A DNA stretch of 64,000 nucleotides. It comes from an uncultured Eubacteriales bacterium. GTDB lineage: Bacteria; Bacillota; Clostridia; Oscillospirales; Oscillospiraceae. Under the pieces are notes generated by a model. The model was not told the DNA's origin. It saw only the letters and a program-made list of their open reading frames with translations, and did no database searches. The stretch covers positions 1 through 64,000 of the forward strand of contig URLO01000001.1 of NCBI GenBank assembly GCA_900548625.1, given 5' to 3'. Shown here piece after piece: positions 1 through 7,559 of this stretch. Made by a program: the position numbers and the translations under genes. Every line of letters begins with the position of its first letter. The stretch's first letter is position 1.

Positions 1-59
1 CAAAATGGAAAATCAACACGGATTTGCCGGAAGGCCGCCATAAAATAGGTGCTTTCGGC

Positions 60-306
60 GGGTCGATGTGGGCATCGCCCCCTACGGCACGAAACGGGAA
101 ACGCGGCGATTTTTGCCGGACACGCGTGATTTTCAACACCCTTTGTAGGGGCGGACGACTCTGTCCGCCCTACAAAATCGTGCAATTTTGCGCGGTTGTT
201 TGTAGGGGCCGATGCCCACATCGGCCCATTAAAATGTTGCGAATTCGCATCGGATTTCCGTAAAAACGGGCGTTTCCGGCGGGCGGACAGAGTCGTCCGC
301 CCCTAC
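60..306. repeat. Cluster of palindromic intergenic repeats (copy 1)
   Basis: At least four short palindromes lie in 485 bases without a gene: 60-85, 145-173, 202-227 and 281-306. Two types recur, one built on a GGCCGATG/CATCGGCC core and one on a GGGCGGAC/GTCCGCCC core, each ending in CCCCTAC or its complement. A separate block of about 38 bases, starting with AAAATCAACACGG, occurs at about 9-46 and again at about 318-356. The same families return in number at 55626-56345. They look like REP-type dispersed repeats; nothing protein-coding is visible here. Confidence 0.8.
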
Positions 307-407
307 GGTGCGAAATCGAAAATCAACACGGGTTCGCCGGAAAACCGCCATAAAACGGGAAATTCCGGCAGACGGACGCGCATGCAAAAGCCGGAACAGA
401 AAAAAGA

Positions 408-436
408 TTCTCATTTTCCGAAAGCTGTGGTATACT
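408..436 (+). promoter_or_regulatory. Probable hydA promoter
   Basis: A TATACT -10 box at 431-436 is preceded by an extended -10 TGG and, 17 bases upstream, by a weak -35 TTCTCA at 408-413. It lies about 50 bases before the hydantoinase start. Confidence 0.5.
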
Positions 437-485
437 GAAAACGGAAACAGCAAAATTTTACGGAACTTGAAATGGAGCGGTTTTT

Positions 486-1859
486 ATGAAATACATTCTC
501 AAGGGCGGCACGGTCGTTGGCAGCAGCGTTTCGTGCGAGGCAGACCTTCTGATCGACGGCGAGAAGATCGCCGCTGTCGGAAAAGATCTTCTCTGCGAGG
601 GCGCACAGGTCGTGGATGTGACGGGAAAGCTCCTGTTCCCCGGCTTTATCGACGCGCATACGCATTTTGATCTCGACGTCTGCAACACGACCACGGCCGA
701 TGATTTTGCCTCCGGCACGCGCAGCGCGCTGCGCGGCGGCACGACGATGGTCATTGACTTCGCCTGTCCCAACAAGGGCGAAACGCTCGGCTGCGGGCTG
801 GCGCTCTGGCACGAGAAGGCCGACGGGAGATCCTCCTGCGACTACGCCTTCCACATGACCATCGACGACTGGAACGAGGGCATCCGCGCCGAAATTCCCG
901 CGATGTTCGATGCGGGCATCCCGTCGTTCAAGATGTACATGACGTATCCGGCGATGATGATCAGCGACCAGGATCTCTATGCCGCGCTGCTGGAGCTGAA
1001 AAAATACGGCGGCATCGCGGGCGTCCACTGTGAAAACGCAGGCGTCATCGACGCGCTCATCGCGCAGCACAAAAAGGACGGGAAGCTTTCGCCGGCATCC
1101 CATCCCGAATGCCGCCCGAACCCGCTGGAGGCGGAGGCGGTGGCGCATCTGCTGCGCATTGCCGAGGTCGCGGATGTGCCGGTCGTGATCGTGCATCTGA
1201 GCACGAAGGAGGCGCTGGACGAGGTGATGCGCGCCCGCGCAAGAGGGCAAAAGGTCTATGTCGAGACGTGTCCGCACTATCTGCTGCTGGATGATGCGCT
1301 CTACCGCCAGCCGGAATTTACGGCCGCTGCCCGCTATGTCTGCGCGCCGCCGCTTCGCACGAAGGCCGATCAGGCGCTTTTGTGGAAGGCACTCGCAAAC
1401 GGCGCGGTCCAGACCGTCTCCACCGACCATTGCAGCTTCACCCTCCGGCAGAAGGACGCAGGCAAAGACGACTTCACGAAGATCCCCGGCGGCCTGCCCG
1501 GCGTGGAGACGCGCGGCGTGCTGCTCTATTCCGCGGGCGTGGCAGAGGGGCGCATCACAAAGGAGCAGATGTGCGCGCTGCTGTCTGAAAATCCCGCGAA
1601 GCTCTACGGCGCGTATCCGCGCAAGGGCGTGCTGGCCGCAGGAAGCGATGCCGACATCGTTGTCTACGACCCCGCGGCAGACACGACCATTTCTGCCGCC
1701 GATCAGATTTCCGCCGCCGGCTACACGCCCTTTGAGGGCTTCCGGACACACGGCTCGATCGCGCAGGTCTGGCTGCGCGGGCAGCTCGCCGTCGAGCGCG
1801 GCGAGATCCTGACCGGCGCCGTGGGCGAATACATCCCGCGCCGTCCGGGCGCGCTGTAA
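486..1859 (+). CDS. hydA: Dihydropyrimidinase / D-hydantoinase
   Basis: Cyclic amidohydrolase of 457 residues, the usual length for the hydantoinase/dihydropyrimidinase family, which opens 5,6-dihydropyrimidine or hydantoin rings in the cytoplasm. The metal site is readable: GFIDAHTHFD gives the HxH pair (H58, H60), FKMYMTYP carries the lysine that is carbamylated in the family, GVHCEN and IVHLS give two more histidines, and a TDHCSF motif gives the catalytic aspartate. The start has a GGAG-type ribosome site eight or so bases upstream and its own promoter. No pyrimidine-degradation partner is adjacent, so the substrate (hydantoin, dihydrouracil or another cyclic amide) is open. Confidence 0.9.
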   Translation: MKYILKGGTVVGSSVSCEADLLIDGEKIAAVGKDLLCEGAQVVDVTGKLLFPGFIDAHTHFDLDVCNTTTADDFASGTRSALRGGTTMVIDFACPNKGETLGCGLALWHEKADGRSSCDYAFHMTIDDWNEGIRAEIPAMFDAGIPSFKMYMTYPAMMISDQDLYAALLELKKYGGIAGVHCENAGVIDALIAQHKKDGKLSPASHPECRPNPLEAEAVAHLLRIAEVADVPVVIVHLSTKEALDEVMRARARGQKVYVETCPHYLLLDDALYRQPEFTAAARYVCAPPLRTKADQALLWKALANGAVQTVSTDHCSFTLRQKDAGKDDFTKIPGGLPGVETRGVLLYSAGVAEGRITKEQMCALLSENPAKLYGAYPRKGVLAAGSDADIVVYDPAADTTISAADQISAAGYTPFEGFRTHGSIAQVWLRGQLAVERGEILTGAVGEYIPRRPGAL

Positions 1860-1870
1860 GCCGGCCGGGA

Positions 1871-1920
1871 GAAAACGAGAGAAAACGAGAGGAAACGAGA
1901 GGAAACGAGAGGAAACGAGA
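1871..1920 (+). repeat. Five 10-bp tandem repeats before a ribosome site
   Basis: Five head-to-tail 10-base units: two of GAAAACGAGA (1871-1890) and three of GGAAACGAGA (1891-1920). They run directly into GAGGGAGGAACAGGCAC and the start codon at 1936, so unit number sets the spacing between the hydA stop and the next ribosome site and adds purine-rich Shine-Dalgarno-like sequence. Confidence 0.9.
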
Positions 1921-1935
1921 GGGAGGAACAGGCAC

Positions 1936-2196
1936 ATGTATGAAACCGACCGCCTGCCGCCGGAGCTGCGGCCGCTGTCCCCGTGGACGTATTTCGGGCT
2001 GGAGATCCTGTACCTGATCCCCGTGATCGGGGTGATCTTCCTGCTGTGTCATGCCATCGGAAGCAGCAACGTCAACAAGCGCAATTTTGCGTGCAGCCAT
2101 TTCTGCGGGCTGCTGCTCGTCTTGCTCGTGGTGCTGGTCCTTGCGTGCACCGGTGCGCTGACCGGCCTCGGCTATGCGCTCGGGCAGTATTTCTGA
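1936..2196 (+). CDS. Small two-helix membrane protein
   Basis: An 86-residue protein with two hydrophobic stretches (about residues 20-42 and 57-82) joined by a short polar loop containing SSNVNKRNFA. It starts with an acidic/proline segment (ETDRLPPELRPLSPW) that probably faces the cytoplasm. I do not recognise a family with a known role. A clear GGGAGG site lies 10 bases upstream. It sits 76 bases after hydA and 35 bases before the next gene, so the three may be cotranscribed. Confidence 0.75.
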   Translation: MYETDRLPPELRPLSPWTYFGLEILYLIPVIGVIFLLCHAIGSSNVNKRNFACSHFCGLLLVLLVVLVLACTGALTGLGYALGQYF

Positions 2197-2231
2197 GCAT
2201 CCGGCTGCCTGCGGCGCTGGAAGGAGCCTTT

Positions 2232-3515
2232 ATGTTAAATGTTGAATTATCGAATATCTGGAGCTGCGTGTCGCTGCCCGACCTTCTGAGCCGGGAAAAG
2301 GAGCTTTTTGACGCGCATCTGCATCTGCGGAGCAACCAGCCGGGCTTTGCGCAGTATCTCGGCTGGCTCGGCCAGTCCGACGCGCTGACGGCGCGGATGC
2401 TCCATGCCGTGCGCACGGCGGAAAAGGCGATCCGCGCCGCGGGCGACACGCTCGTTGTGCTCGGAACGGCAAGCGCCTGCCGCGCGGCACAAGCTGCGCT
2501 GGCGCTGCTCGGCGACCGCGGAAAGGGCCGCATGCGCGTGTTTTTCGCGGGCGACAGTCTTTCCTCCCGGAGCTGGCTGGAGCTCTGCGACCGGCTGGAG
2601 GGGCATGATTTCTGCCTGCACATCGTCTCGCCGCTCGGCGGGGAGATGGAGACGGCGATCGCCTCGCGCGCCGTCCGCTGGATGATGGAGCGGCGCTACG
2701 GCGCGGAGACGAAAACGCGCATCTACGTTTCGGCGCAGCCGAACACCCCGGTGGCGCTGATGGCAAAGGAGGAGGGCTACGCCTTTCTGCCGGTGCCGAC
2801 CCAGCCCGGCGGCGCATACAGCGCGCTGACCTCGGCGACGCTCCTGCCGCTGGCTGTGGCAGGGATCGAGCCGCTGGAGGTGCTGGAGGGCGCGGCGGAG
2901 GCCTACCGGCAGTACGACCTGCGCGCGTTTGAAAATCCCGTCTGGATGTACGCCGGCGCGCGCTACGCGCTGTACGGCAAGGGCCGCACGGCGGAGCTGC
3001 TCGGCACGTTCGACCCGGCGTTTTCCGCCTTCGGAACGTGGTGGGCGCAGTGGGTCTGCCGCCATGCCTGCCAGAGCGGAGCGGGCGTCCTGCCGCTGCC
3101 GATGTGCCTGACGCGCGATCTGGACGCACTGGACAACATGCTGACCTCCGGGCGCTATCCGCTGTTTGAGACGATGCTGCACGTGCCGCCGCTCTCTGCG
3201 CAGCGCGTGAACGTCGAGATGGACTGGAAGGACTATGACGGGCTGGACTATCTGGCGGACAAGTCGGTGGCAGACGTGGCGGCGGCGACGTATCAGGCGA
3301 TGCTCGACACCCACGCCGCGGCGGACGTGCCGGTCATCGTGATCGAGGGCGAGACGCTCGATGCGGCGCACCTCGGCGAGCTGTTTTACTTCTTCGAGCT
3401 GGCAAACGCCATCTTCGCCTGCGCCTGCGGCGTCGATCCGTTCGACCTTCCGCAGGAGCTTCCGACGCGCCGCGCGGCAGCGGAGCTGCTCGGGCGGCCG
3501 GAAAAAGCGGAATAA
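2232..3515 (+). CDS. Glucose-6-phosphate isomerase-like protein, probably inactive
   Basis: A 427-residue protein that aligns by eye with Firmicute phosphoglucose isomerase over its whole length (LGWL near residue 43, ENPVWMYA at 234, GKGRTAELL at 250, FDPAF at 260, LFETMLHV at 311, YDGLDYLA at 335, FYFFELANAI at 385, GVDPFD at 400). The active site is largely gone. The GIGGSYLGA loop is LGTASACRA (77-85) and the SKSGTTTE phosphate loop is SPLGGEMET (133-141). The arginine of GGR is A195, the glutamate of the QEG motif is S306 and the late lysine is R413; only the histidine (H361) is kept. The reading frame is intact, so it may be a pseudoenzyme with a binding or regulatory role. The start is the ATG at 2232 behind AAGGAG, not an upstream in-frame codon inside the preceding gene. 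Confidence 0.8.
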   Translation: MLNVELSNIWSCVSLPDLLSREKELFDAHLHLRSNQPGFAQYLGWLGQSDALTARMLHAVRTAEKAIRAAGDTLVVLGTASACRAAQAALALLGDRGKGRMRVFFAGDSLSSRSWLELCDRLEGHDFCLHIVSPLGGEMETAIASRAVRWMMERRYGAETKTRIYVSAQPNTPVALMAKEEGYAFLPVPTQPGGAYSALTSATLLPLAVAGIEPLEVLEGAAEAYRQYDLRAFENPVWMYAGARYALYGKGRTAELLGTFDPAFSAFGTWWAQWVCRHACQSGAGVLPLPMCLTRDLDALDNMLTSGRYPLFETMLHVPPLSAQRVNVEMDWKDYDGLDYLADKSVADVAAATYQAMLDTHAAADVPVIVIEGETLDAAHLGELFYFFELANAIFACACGVDPFDLPQELPTRRAAAELLGRPEKAE

Positions 3516-3548
3516 AGCATCATTTTCTGCGAAAAACGAAATATGCTA

Positions 3549-3577
3549 TTGTGCTTTTTGAAAAAGAGTGCTAAAAT
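3549..3577 (+). promoter_or_regulatory. Probable promoter of the P-loop gene
   Basis: TTGTGC at 3549-3554, a 17-base spacer and TAAAAT at 3572-3577, about 43 bases before the next start codon. Confidence 0.45.
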
Positions 3578-3619
3578 ACACTGGAATATCCCTTGAACCG
3601 AACAAAGGAGGAGTACCCT

Positions 3620-4030
3620 ATGGTTCACATCATCATGGGGCCGGAAGGCTCCGGCAAAACCAAAAGACTCATTGACGCCATCCACCAGGCTTTGAAAGAC
3701 GAGACCGGCAGTATGGTCTGTATCGAAAAAGGCCATACGATGCGCTTTGACGTCGATCACCGTGTGCGTCTGATCGACGCGGGCGAATACGCGCTTGGCA
3801 GCTATACGTTCCTGAAGGGCTTCATCAGCGGCCTTCATGCGGGCAACTTCGACATTACCCATATTTTTGCAGACGGTCTTTACAAGATCGCGCACTGCAA
3901 GGATGACACCGACACCGAGGCATTCCTCAACTGGTGCAATCAGTTCTCGCTGGCGAACAACGTCTCCTTCACCTTCACGATGCAGGGTGACCCCGAGACC
4001 GCGCCCGGCTACATTGCAAAATATCTTTGA
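3620..4030 (+). CDS. P-loop ATP/GTP-binding protein of unknown function
   Basis: A 136-residue protein beginning MVHIIMGPEGSGKT, a perfect Walker A motif at residues 7-14. A hydrophobic stretch ending in FADGL is a possible Walker B-like strand. No other domain is evident. Short P-loop proteins of this kind occur in Clostridia and are usually annotated only as ATP-binding protein. The start is placed at 3620 because AAAGGAGG ends 7 bases before it; an upstream in-frame TTG would lie ahead of the ribosome site. It is monocistronic, with a terminator 10 bases after the stop. Confidence 0.75.
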   Translation: MVHIIMGPEGSGKTKRLIDAIHQALKDETGSMVCIEKGHTMRFDVDHRVRLIDAGEYALGSYTFLKGFISGLHAGNFDITHIFADGLYKIAHCKDDTDTEAFLNWCNQFSLANNVSFTFTMQGDPETAPGYIAKYL

Positions 4031-4040
4031 TCGAAAATTC

Positions 4041-4071
4041 AAGGGCAGTCCCATTCGGGACTGCCCTTTTT
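4041..4071 (+). terminator. Intrinsic terminator between convergent genes
   Basis: AAGGGCAGTCCC (4041-4052), loop ATTC, then GGGACTGCCCTT (4057-4068) and a T run. It lies between the P-loop gene and the convergent kinase gene and could serve both. Confidence 0.9.
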
Positions 4072-4081
4072 GCATCTGTTC

Positions 4082-5008
4082 TCAGTATTCAAAGCAGCTG
4101 CCGCCGACAAATTCCCGGACGATCGAATCGCGCGGGACAAACGGCGTGTCGAGCGGCGGAAGCTCGCGCACGACCTGCATCAGAACGCCGAGCCCGTGCG
4201 CCTCGACGAATTCATCGTCCAGCGCGTCTGCAAACTCGGGCAGCTCGCGCAGGTATTTTGCGAGGATGCACAGCTCATAGTCGTGGAAGGTGTCGATGTG
4301 GACGCTGGCGTTCGGCTTGTTGGGCGCGATATACTGCACCTCACCGCGGTCAACGTCCTGCGCGCGCTCGACGGTCGTGCGCAGGGAGTTTCCGCGCCCG
4401 CGATAGTCGCGGATCATGCGGCGGGCAACGCGGATCTGCTCCGGGCGGACGATGCGGTCATCGCCGGTGATGATGCGCGTGCGCGGCGCGACATAGATGC
4501 CGGTGGCGCGGTCGCGGATGCGGTCAAAAATGATGGGGTTCAGCATGTGGATGCCCTCGACGAGAATGATCGCCTCGCGGCTTCCCTGCACCGGACGGTA
4601 GCCGCCGGTCTTGCCGCCGGCAAAATCATACCACGGCACCTGCGCCGTTTCCCCGTTGGAGAGCGCCTCCATGCAGCGGCAGAGCTCTGTCCAGTTGACG
4701 CACAGCGGCGATTCCCAGTCGGTCAGCTCCTTGGGCCGGTCGGCAAGCGAGAGGAAAAAGTTGTCCATGCTCAAAAGGCAGACCGGCACGCCGAGGTTCT
4801 CCAGATACGCCTTCAGGCGCATCGCGGTGGTCGTCTTTCCGGAGCCGGACGGCCCGGTCAGCGCGACATAGGGGCGCTTGGGATAGGCGCTCAGGATGGT
4901 AGAGGCGGCGGCGCTGATCTTGTCGTGAAAGACCTCCTCACAGCGCAGGACAAAGCGCGTCTGGTCGCGCATGGCGACGGTGATGTTTTCAAGATCGATG
5001 ACTCGCAT
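4082..5008 (-). CDS. Uridine kinase-family nucleoside kinase
   Basis: A 308-residue member of the phosphoribulokinase/uridine kinase family. The ATP site is ALTGPSGSGKTTTAMRL; a SMDNFF motif follows where uridine kinases carry the substrate-binding aspartate, and the VEGIHMLNP strand matches the family's Walker B-like region. Clostridial proteins of this length are usually called nucleoside kinase or uridine kinase; the true substrate cannot be told from sequence. AAAGGAG lies just before the ATG at 5008; the frame is open further upstream but there overlaps the MATE gene. Last gene of a minus-strand rluA-MATE-kinase operon, 17 bases after the MATE stop. Confidence 0.85.
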   Translation of the reverse strand: MRVIDLENITVAMRDQTRFVLRCEEVFHDKISAAASTILSAYPKRPYVALTGPSGSGKTTTAMRLKAYLENLGVPVCLLSMDNFFLSLADRPKELTDWESPLCVNWTELCRCMEALSNGETAQVPWYDFAGGKTGGYRPVQGSREAIILVEGIHMLNPIIFDRIRDRATGIYVAPRTRIITGDDRIVRPEQIRVARRMIRDYRGRGNSLRTTVERAQDVDRGEVQYIAPNKPNASVHIDTFHDYELCILAKYLRELPEFADALDDEFVEAHGLGVLMQVVRELPPLDTPFVPRDSIVREFVGGSCFEY

Positions 5009-5025
5009 AAAGCAGTCTCCTTTCT

Positions 5026-6417
5026 TTAAGTGGTTTGTACGGCGGGAGCGGCCTGCTCGAGCTTCCGGCGGATACGTTTCCAGAAATAGACGAAGCAGAA
5101 GATGTGCATGGCCGAGGTGAAGACCCAGCTGACGGGATAGGAGAAATAGAGCGCAGGCAGCGTGTGGTCCCACACAAAGATGGTGTAGATCCAGACGGTG
5201 CGCAGGATGCAGGCGCCGAAGATCGTGACGACCATCGGCAGCCACGATTTTCCGAGCCCGCGCACCATGCCGCAGCAGACCTCCATTGTGCCGCAGAGGA
5301 AATAGGGCATTGATACATAGTATGTGCGGATCATACCCATTGCGATCACGGCGTCATAGGCCGGGTCGCTGCCGGAAACGTAAATGCCGAGCAGCTGCGG
5401 GCCAAAGACCGTGGTCAGCGCGCAAAGCGGCACGCCGATGATGAGCACGGCGAACTGACACGCCCAGAAGATCTTCCACACGCGGTCATAGCGCCGCGCG
5501 CCGATGTTCTGACTGGTGAAGGTGATGGCGGCGTGGAAGACGGAGTTCATCGCCGTGTAGGAAAACGCGGCGATGTTGGACGCGGCGGTGTTCGCAGCGA
5601 TGACATCCGCGCCGAACGAGTTGACGCAGCTTTGGATCATGACGTTCGAAATGTTGAAGACAACGGACTGAAGCCCCGCCGGAAGGCCGATCTGGATCAT
5701 GCGCATCGCCTCGGTCGGGTGCAGGCGCAGCTCCCTCAGCCGCAGGCGCGACGCGCCCTCCTGCCGCATCAGGCAGGCAAGGATCAGCCCGACCGACACA
5801 TACTGCGACACGACCGTTGCGATCGCGACGCCTGCCACGTCCAGCCGGCAGAGAATGACGAAAAAGAGATTCAGCAGCACGTTCAGTACGCCGGAGACGG
5901 CGAGGAAGATAAGCGGCCTTTTCGTATCGCCGTAGGCGCGCAGGATCGCCGCCGCGAAATTGTAGACGAGCGCGCCGGGGATACCGATGAAATAGATGCG
6001 CAGATAGAGGCTGGCCAGCGCCAGAACGTCATCCGGCGTTGCCATCAGCTTCAGCAGCGGCGTGGACAGGAAAAAGCCGATCAAAAACGTGATCACGCCC
6101 AGAATCAGGCTCAGCGTGATGGCGCAGTGTACCGCGCGGCTGACGCCTGCATCGTCGCGGCAGCCGACATAGCGCGCGACGAGAATGTTGACGCCGACCG
6201 AGATGCCGATGAACGCGCCGGTCAGAAGGTTTATCAGCGACGAGGTCGCGCCCACGGCGGCCAGCGACGTGCTGCCCGCGAATTTGCCGACGACAATGAC
6301 GTCGGCTGCGTTGAACAGAAGCTGCAAGATGCCTGTGAGCGCCAGCGGAAGCGAGAACATCAGGATCTTTGGCAGCAGCGCGCCGTTCAGCATATCAAAT
6401 CTCTTTGCCTTAGCCAT
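5026..6417 (-). CDS. MATE family efflux transporter
   Basis: A 463-residue integral membrane protein with about twelve hydrophobic segments in two similar halves, opening with LPLALTGILQLLFNAADVIVVGKFAG, a typical MATE N-terminus. Such proteins exchange sodium or protons for drugs or metabolites. The start ATG at 6417 has AAGGAGAGG upstream; an in-frame ATG at 6546 lies inside rluA and is not used. It is 11 bases downstream of rluA and 17 bases upstream of the kinase gene, so the three are probably one operon. It is one of three MATE genes in the window. Confidence 0.9.
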   Translation of the reverse strand: MAKAKRFDMLNGALLPKILMFSLPLALTGILQLLFNAADVIVVGKFAGSTSLAAVGATSSLINLLTGAFIGISVGVNILVARYVGCRDDAGVSRAVHCAITLSLILGVITFLIGFFLSTPLLKLMATPDDVLALASLYLRIYFIGIPGALVYNFAAAILRAYGDTKRPLIFLAVSGVLNVLLNLFFVILCRLDVAGVAIATVVSQYVSVGLILACLMRQEGASRLRLRELRLHPTEAMRMIQIGLPAGLQSVVFNISNVMIQSCVNSFGADVIAANTAASNIAAFSYTAMNSVFHAAITFTSQNIGARRYDRVWKIFWACQFAVLIIGVPLCALTTVFGPQLLGIYVSGSDPAYDAVIAMGMIRTYYVSMPYFLCGTMEVCCGMVRGLGKSWLPMVVTIFGACILRTVWIYTIFVWDHTLPALYFSYPVSWVFTSAMHIFCFVYFWKRIRRKLEQAAPAVQTT

Positions 6418-6428
6418 GTTCCTCTCCT

Positions 6429-7082
6429 TCATATTTCCTGTAATATCGTCTGAAATCTCCGCCACGGAGCAAGCTCCGGCGGCAAATGCGAAAACTCGGC
6501 CGCAAGCCCCGTCTGCGGATGGAAAAAGCACACCCTGTACGACCACAGCGCGATCGGAAAGTCCGTCTCCGCCGCGCCGTATTTCCGGTCGCCCGCGAGC
6601 GGCATACCGCGCGAGGCGAACTGCACCCGGATCTGGTGCGTCCTGCCCGTGTGCAGCCGGATGCGAAGCAGTGACAGCCCCTCCGCCGTCCCGAGCACAC
6701 GGTAATCAAGAACCGCCTCCCGGACATCCTTCCCCGGCCCCTGCCCGACACGCGCCATCCGCGCTGTTCGGTCATAAAAAAGCCAGTCGCGCAGTGTCCC
6801 CTCTGCCGCCTCCGGCCTTCCCGTGACGATCGCAAGATATTCCTTTTCAAATCGGTGCTCGCGCATCTGCTGCGACAGCAGCTCCGCCGCCATCCGCGAC
6901 CGCGCAAACACCATCACCCCGCCGACCGCTGCATCCAGCCTGTGGACCGTCCGCACACATGCCCTCTCATCTCCGAGCACCGCCCGGATCTGTGCGGGCA
7001 TACCGCCCGGCTCGTCGGTGGAGACGATGCCGGGGGGCTTCAAGCATACAAAGACCCGATTATCTTGGAATAGTACTTTCAT
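6429..7082 (-). CDS. RluA-family RNA pseudouridine synthase
   Basis: A 217-residue protein of the RluA family, which isomerises uridine in rRNA or tRNA. The catalytic motif is VHRLDAAVGGVMVFARS, with the family's HRLD aspartate. KPPGIVSTDEP near the start and GRTHQIRVQFASRGMPLAGDRKYG near the middle are family signatures. It is short and has no N-terminal S4 domain. The ribosome site before the ATG at 7082 is weak (CCGGAT), and the frame stays open for tens of codons upstream through tandem repeats, so a longer product cannot be excluded. First gene of the operon with MATE and the kinase. Confidence 0.88.
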   Translation of the reverse strand: MKVLFQDNRVFVCLKPPGIVSTDEPGGMPAQIRAVLGDERACVRTVHRLDAAVGGVMVFARSRMAAELLSQQMREHRFEKEYLAIVTGRPEAAEGTLRDWLFYDRTARMARVGQGPGKDVREAVLDYRVLGTAEGLSLLRIRLHTGRTHQIRVQFASRGMPLAGDRKYGAAETDFPIALWSYRVCFFHPQTGLAAEFSHLPPELAPWRRFQTILQEI

Positions 7083-7099
7083 AAGAAATCCGGCGGATC

Positions 7100-7340
7100 T
7101 TTTCCGCCAATACTGCGTTGGAAGCGCCTCGGAGTATACCCGATACGCCGTCGGCGCTTCGCCTTGTCTTGGCGGAAAATCTCTCGCCGGAGCGGTGAGG
7201 GGTGTTTTCCGCCAATACTGCGTTGGAAGCGCCTCGGAGTATACCCGATACGCCGTCGGCACTTCGCCTTGTCTTGGCGGAAAATCTCTCGCCGGAGCGG
7301 TGAGGGGCGTTTTCCGCCGATGCTGCGTTGGAAGCGCCCC
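7100..7340 (-). repeat. 105-bp tandem hairpin repeat in the rluA leader
   Basis: Two nearly identical 105-base units (7100-7204 and 7205-7309) and a diverged partial third copy from 7310. Read on the minus strand, each unit contains a 90-nt element that begins CGGCGAGAGA (7189 and 7294 downwards) and ends GGCGGAAAA. An outer 11-bp stem, TTTTCCGCCAA with TTGGCGGAAAA, encloses an inner 8-bp stem, GAAGCGCC with GGCGCTTC (7121-7128 with 7153-7160). The array lies between a predicted promoter at 7380-7408 and rluA, so it should be transcribed as a leader. A single related element is found at 33015-33105 before trmL. Confidence 0.9.
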
Positions 7341-7379
7341 GGAGGAAGTCCGATGCGCATTTGATGTGTTGGTCTCATC

Positions 7380-7408
7380 ATTATAACACGCTTCGCGGAA
7401 AAGTCATA
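7380..7408 (-). promoter_or_regulatory. Probable promoter of the rluA operon
   Basis: On the minus strand, TATAAT (7380-7385) is preceded by ATGACT (7402-7407) with a 16-base spacer. Transcription would run through the hairpin repeats before reaching rluA, giving a leader of roughly 290 nt. Confidence 0.5.
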
Positions 7409-7458
7409 GCTTGGTTTTACGAAAACGGAGCGGAAGTTTTACAAGGCGGGGCGGCTTC

Positions 7459-7475
7459 CTTAATAATTCTTAAAA
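7459..7475 (+). promoter_or_regulatory. Direct-repeat operator, regulator gene
   Basis: CTTAA at 7459 and CTTAAAA at 7469, a direct repeat with a 10-base period. It ends 38 bases before the TACAAT -10 box at 7513-7518 of the response-regulator gene. An equivalent site with the same geometry lies at 9620-9637. Direct repeats one helical turn apart are the usual binding sites of OmpR-family regulators, such as the product of the gene that follows. Confidence 0.6.
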
Positions 7476-7559
7476 ACCCCGCAAAAGCGCCGCATTTGCG
7501 AGAGAATTATGATACAATACAGAAAAATGGTATTGTAGGCGATGCAGGAGGAGACCGAT

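Noticed and set aside
1871..1920. CRISPR array suggested by short tandem repeats
   Set aside because: Units are contiguous 10-mers without spacers; the 105-bp units at 7100 also have no variable spacers, and no cas genes are present.
411..1937. Long antisense frames opposite hydA and many other genes (for example at 9872-12145 and 33663-34961)
   Set aside because: Same cause as above: biased codons leave the antisense frame open; the sense strand has recognisable enzymes.
7079..7381. A 100-residue arginine-rich frame across the 105-bp repeats
   Set aside because: It is a by-product of repeats whose period is a multiple of three; composition is not protein-like and there is no start signal.
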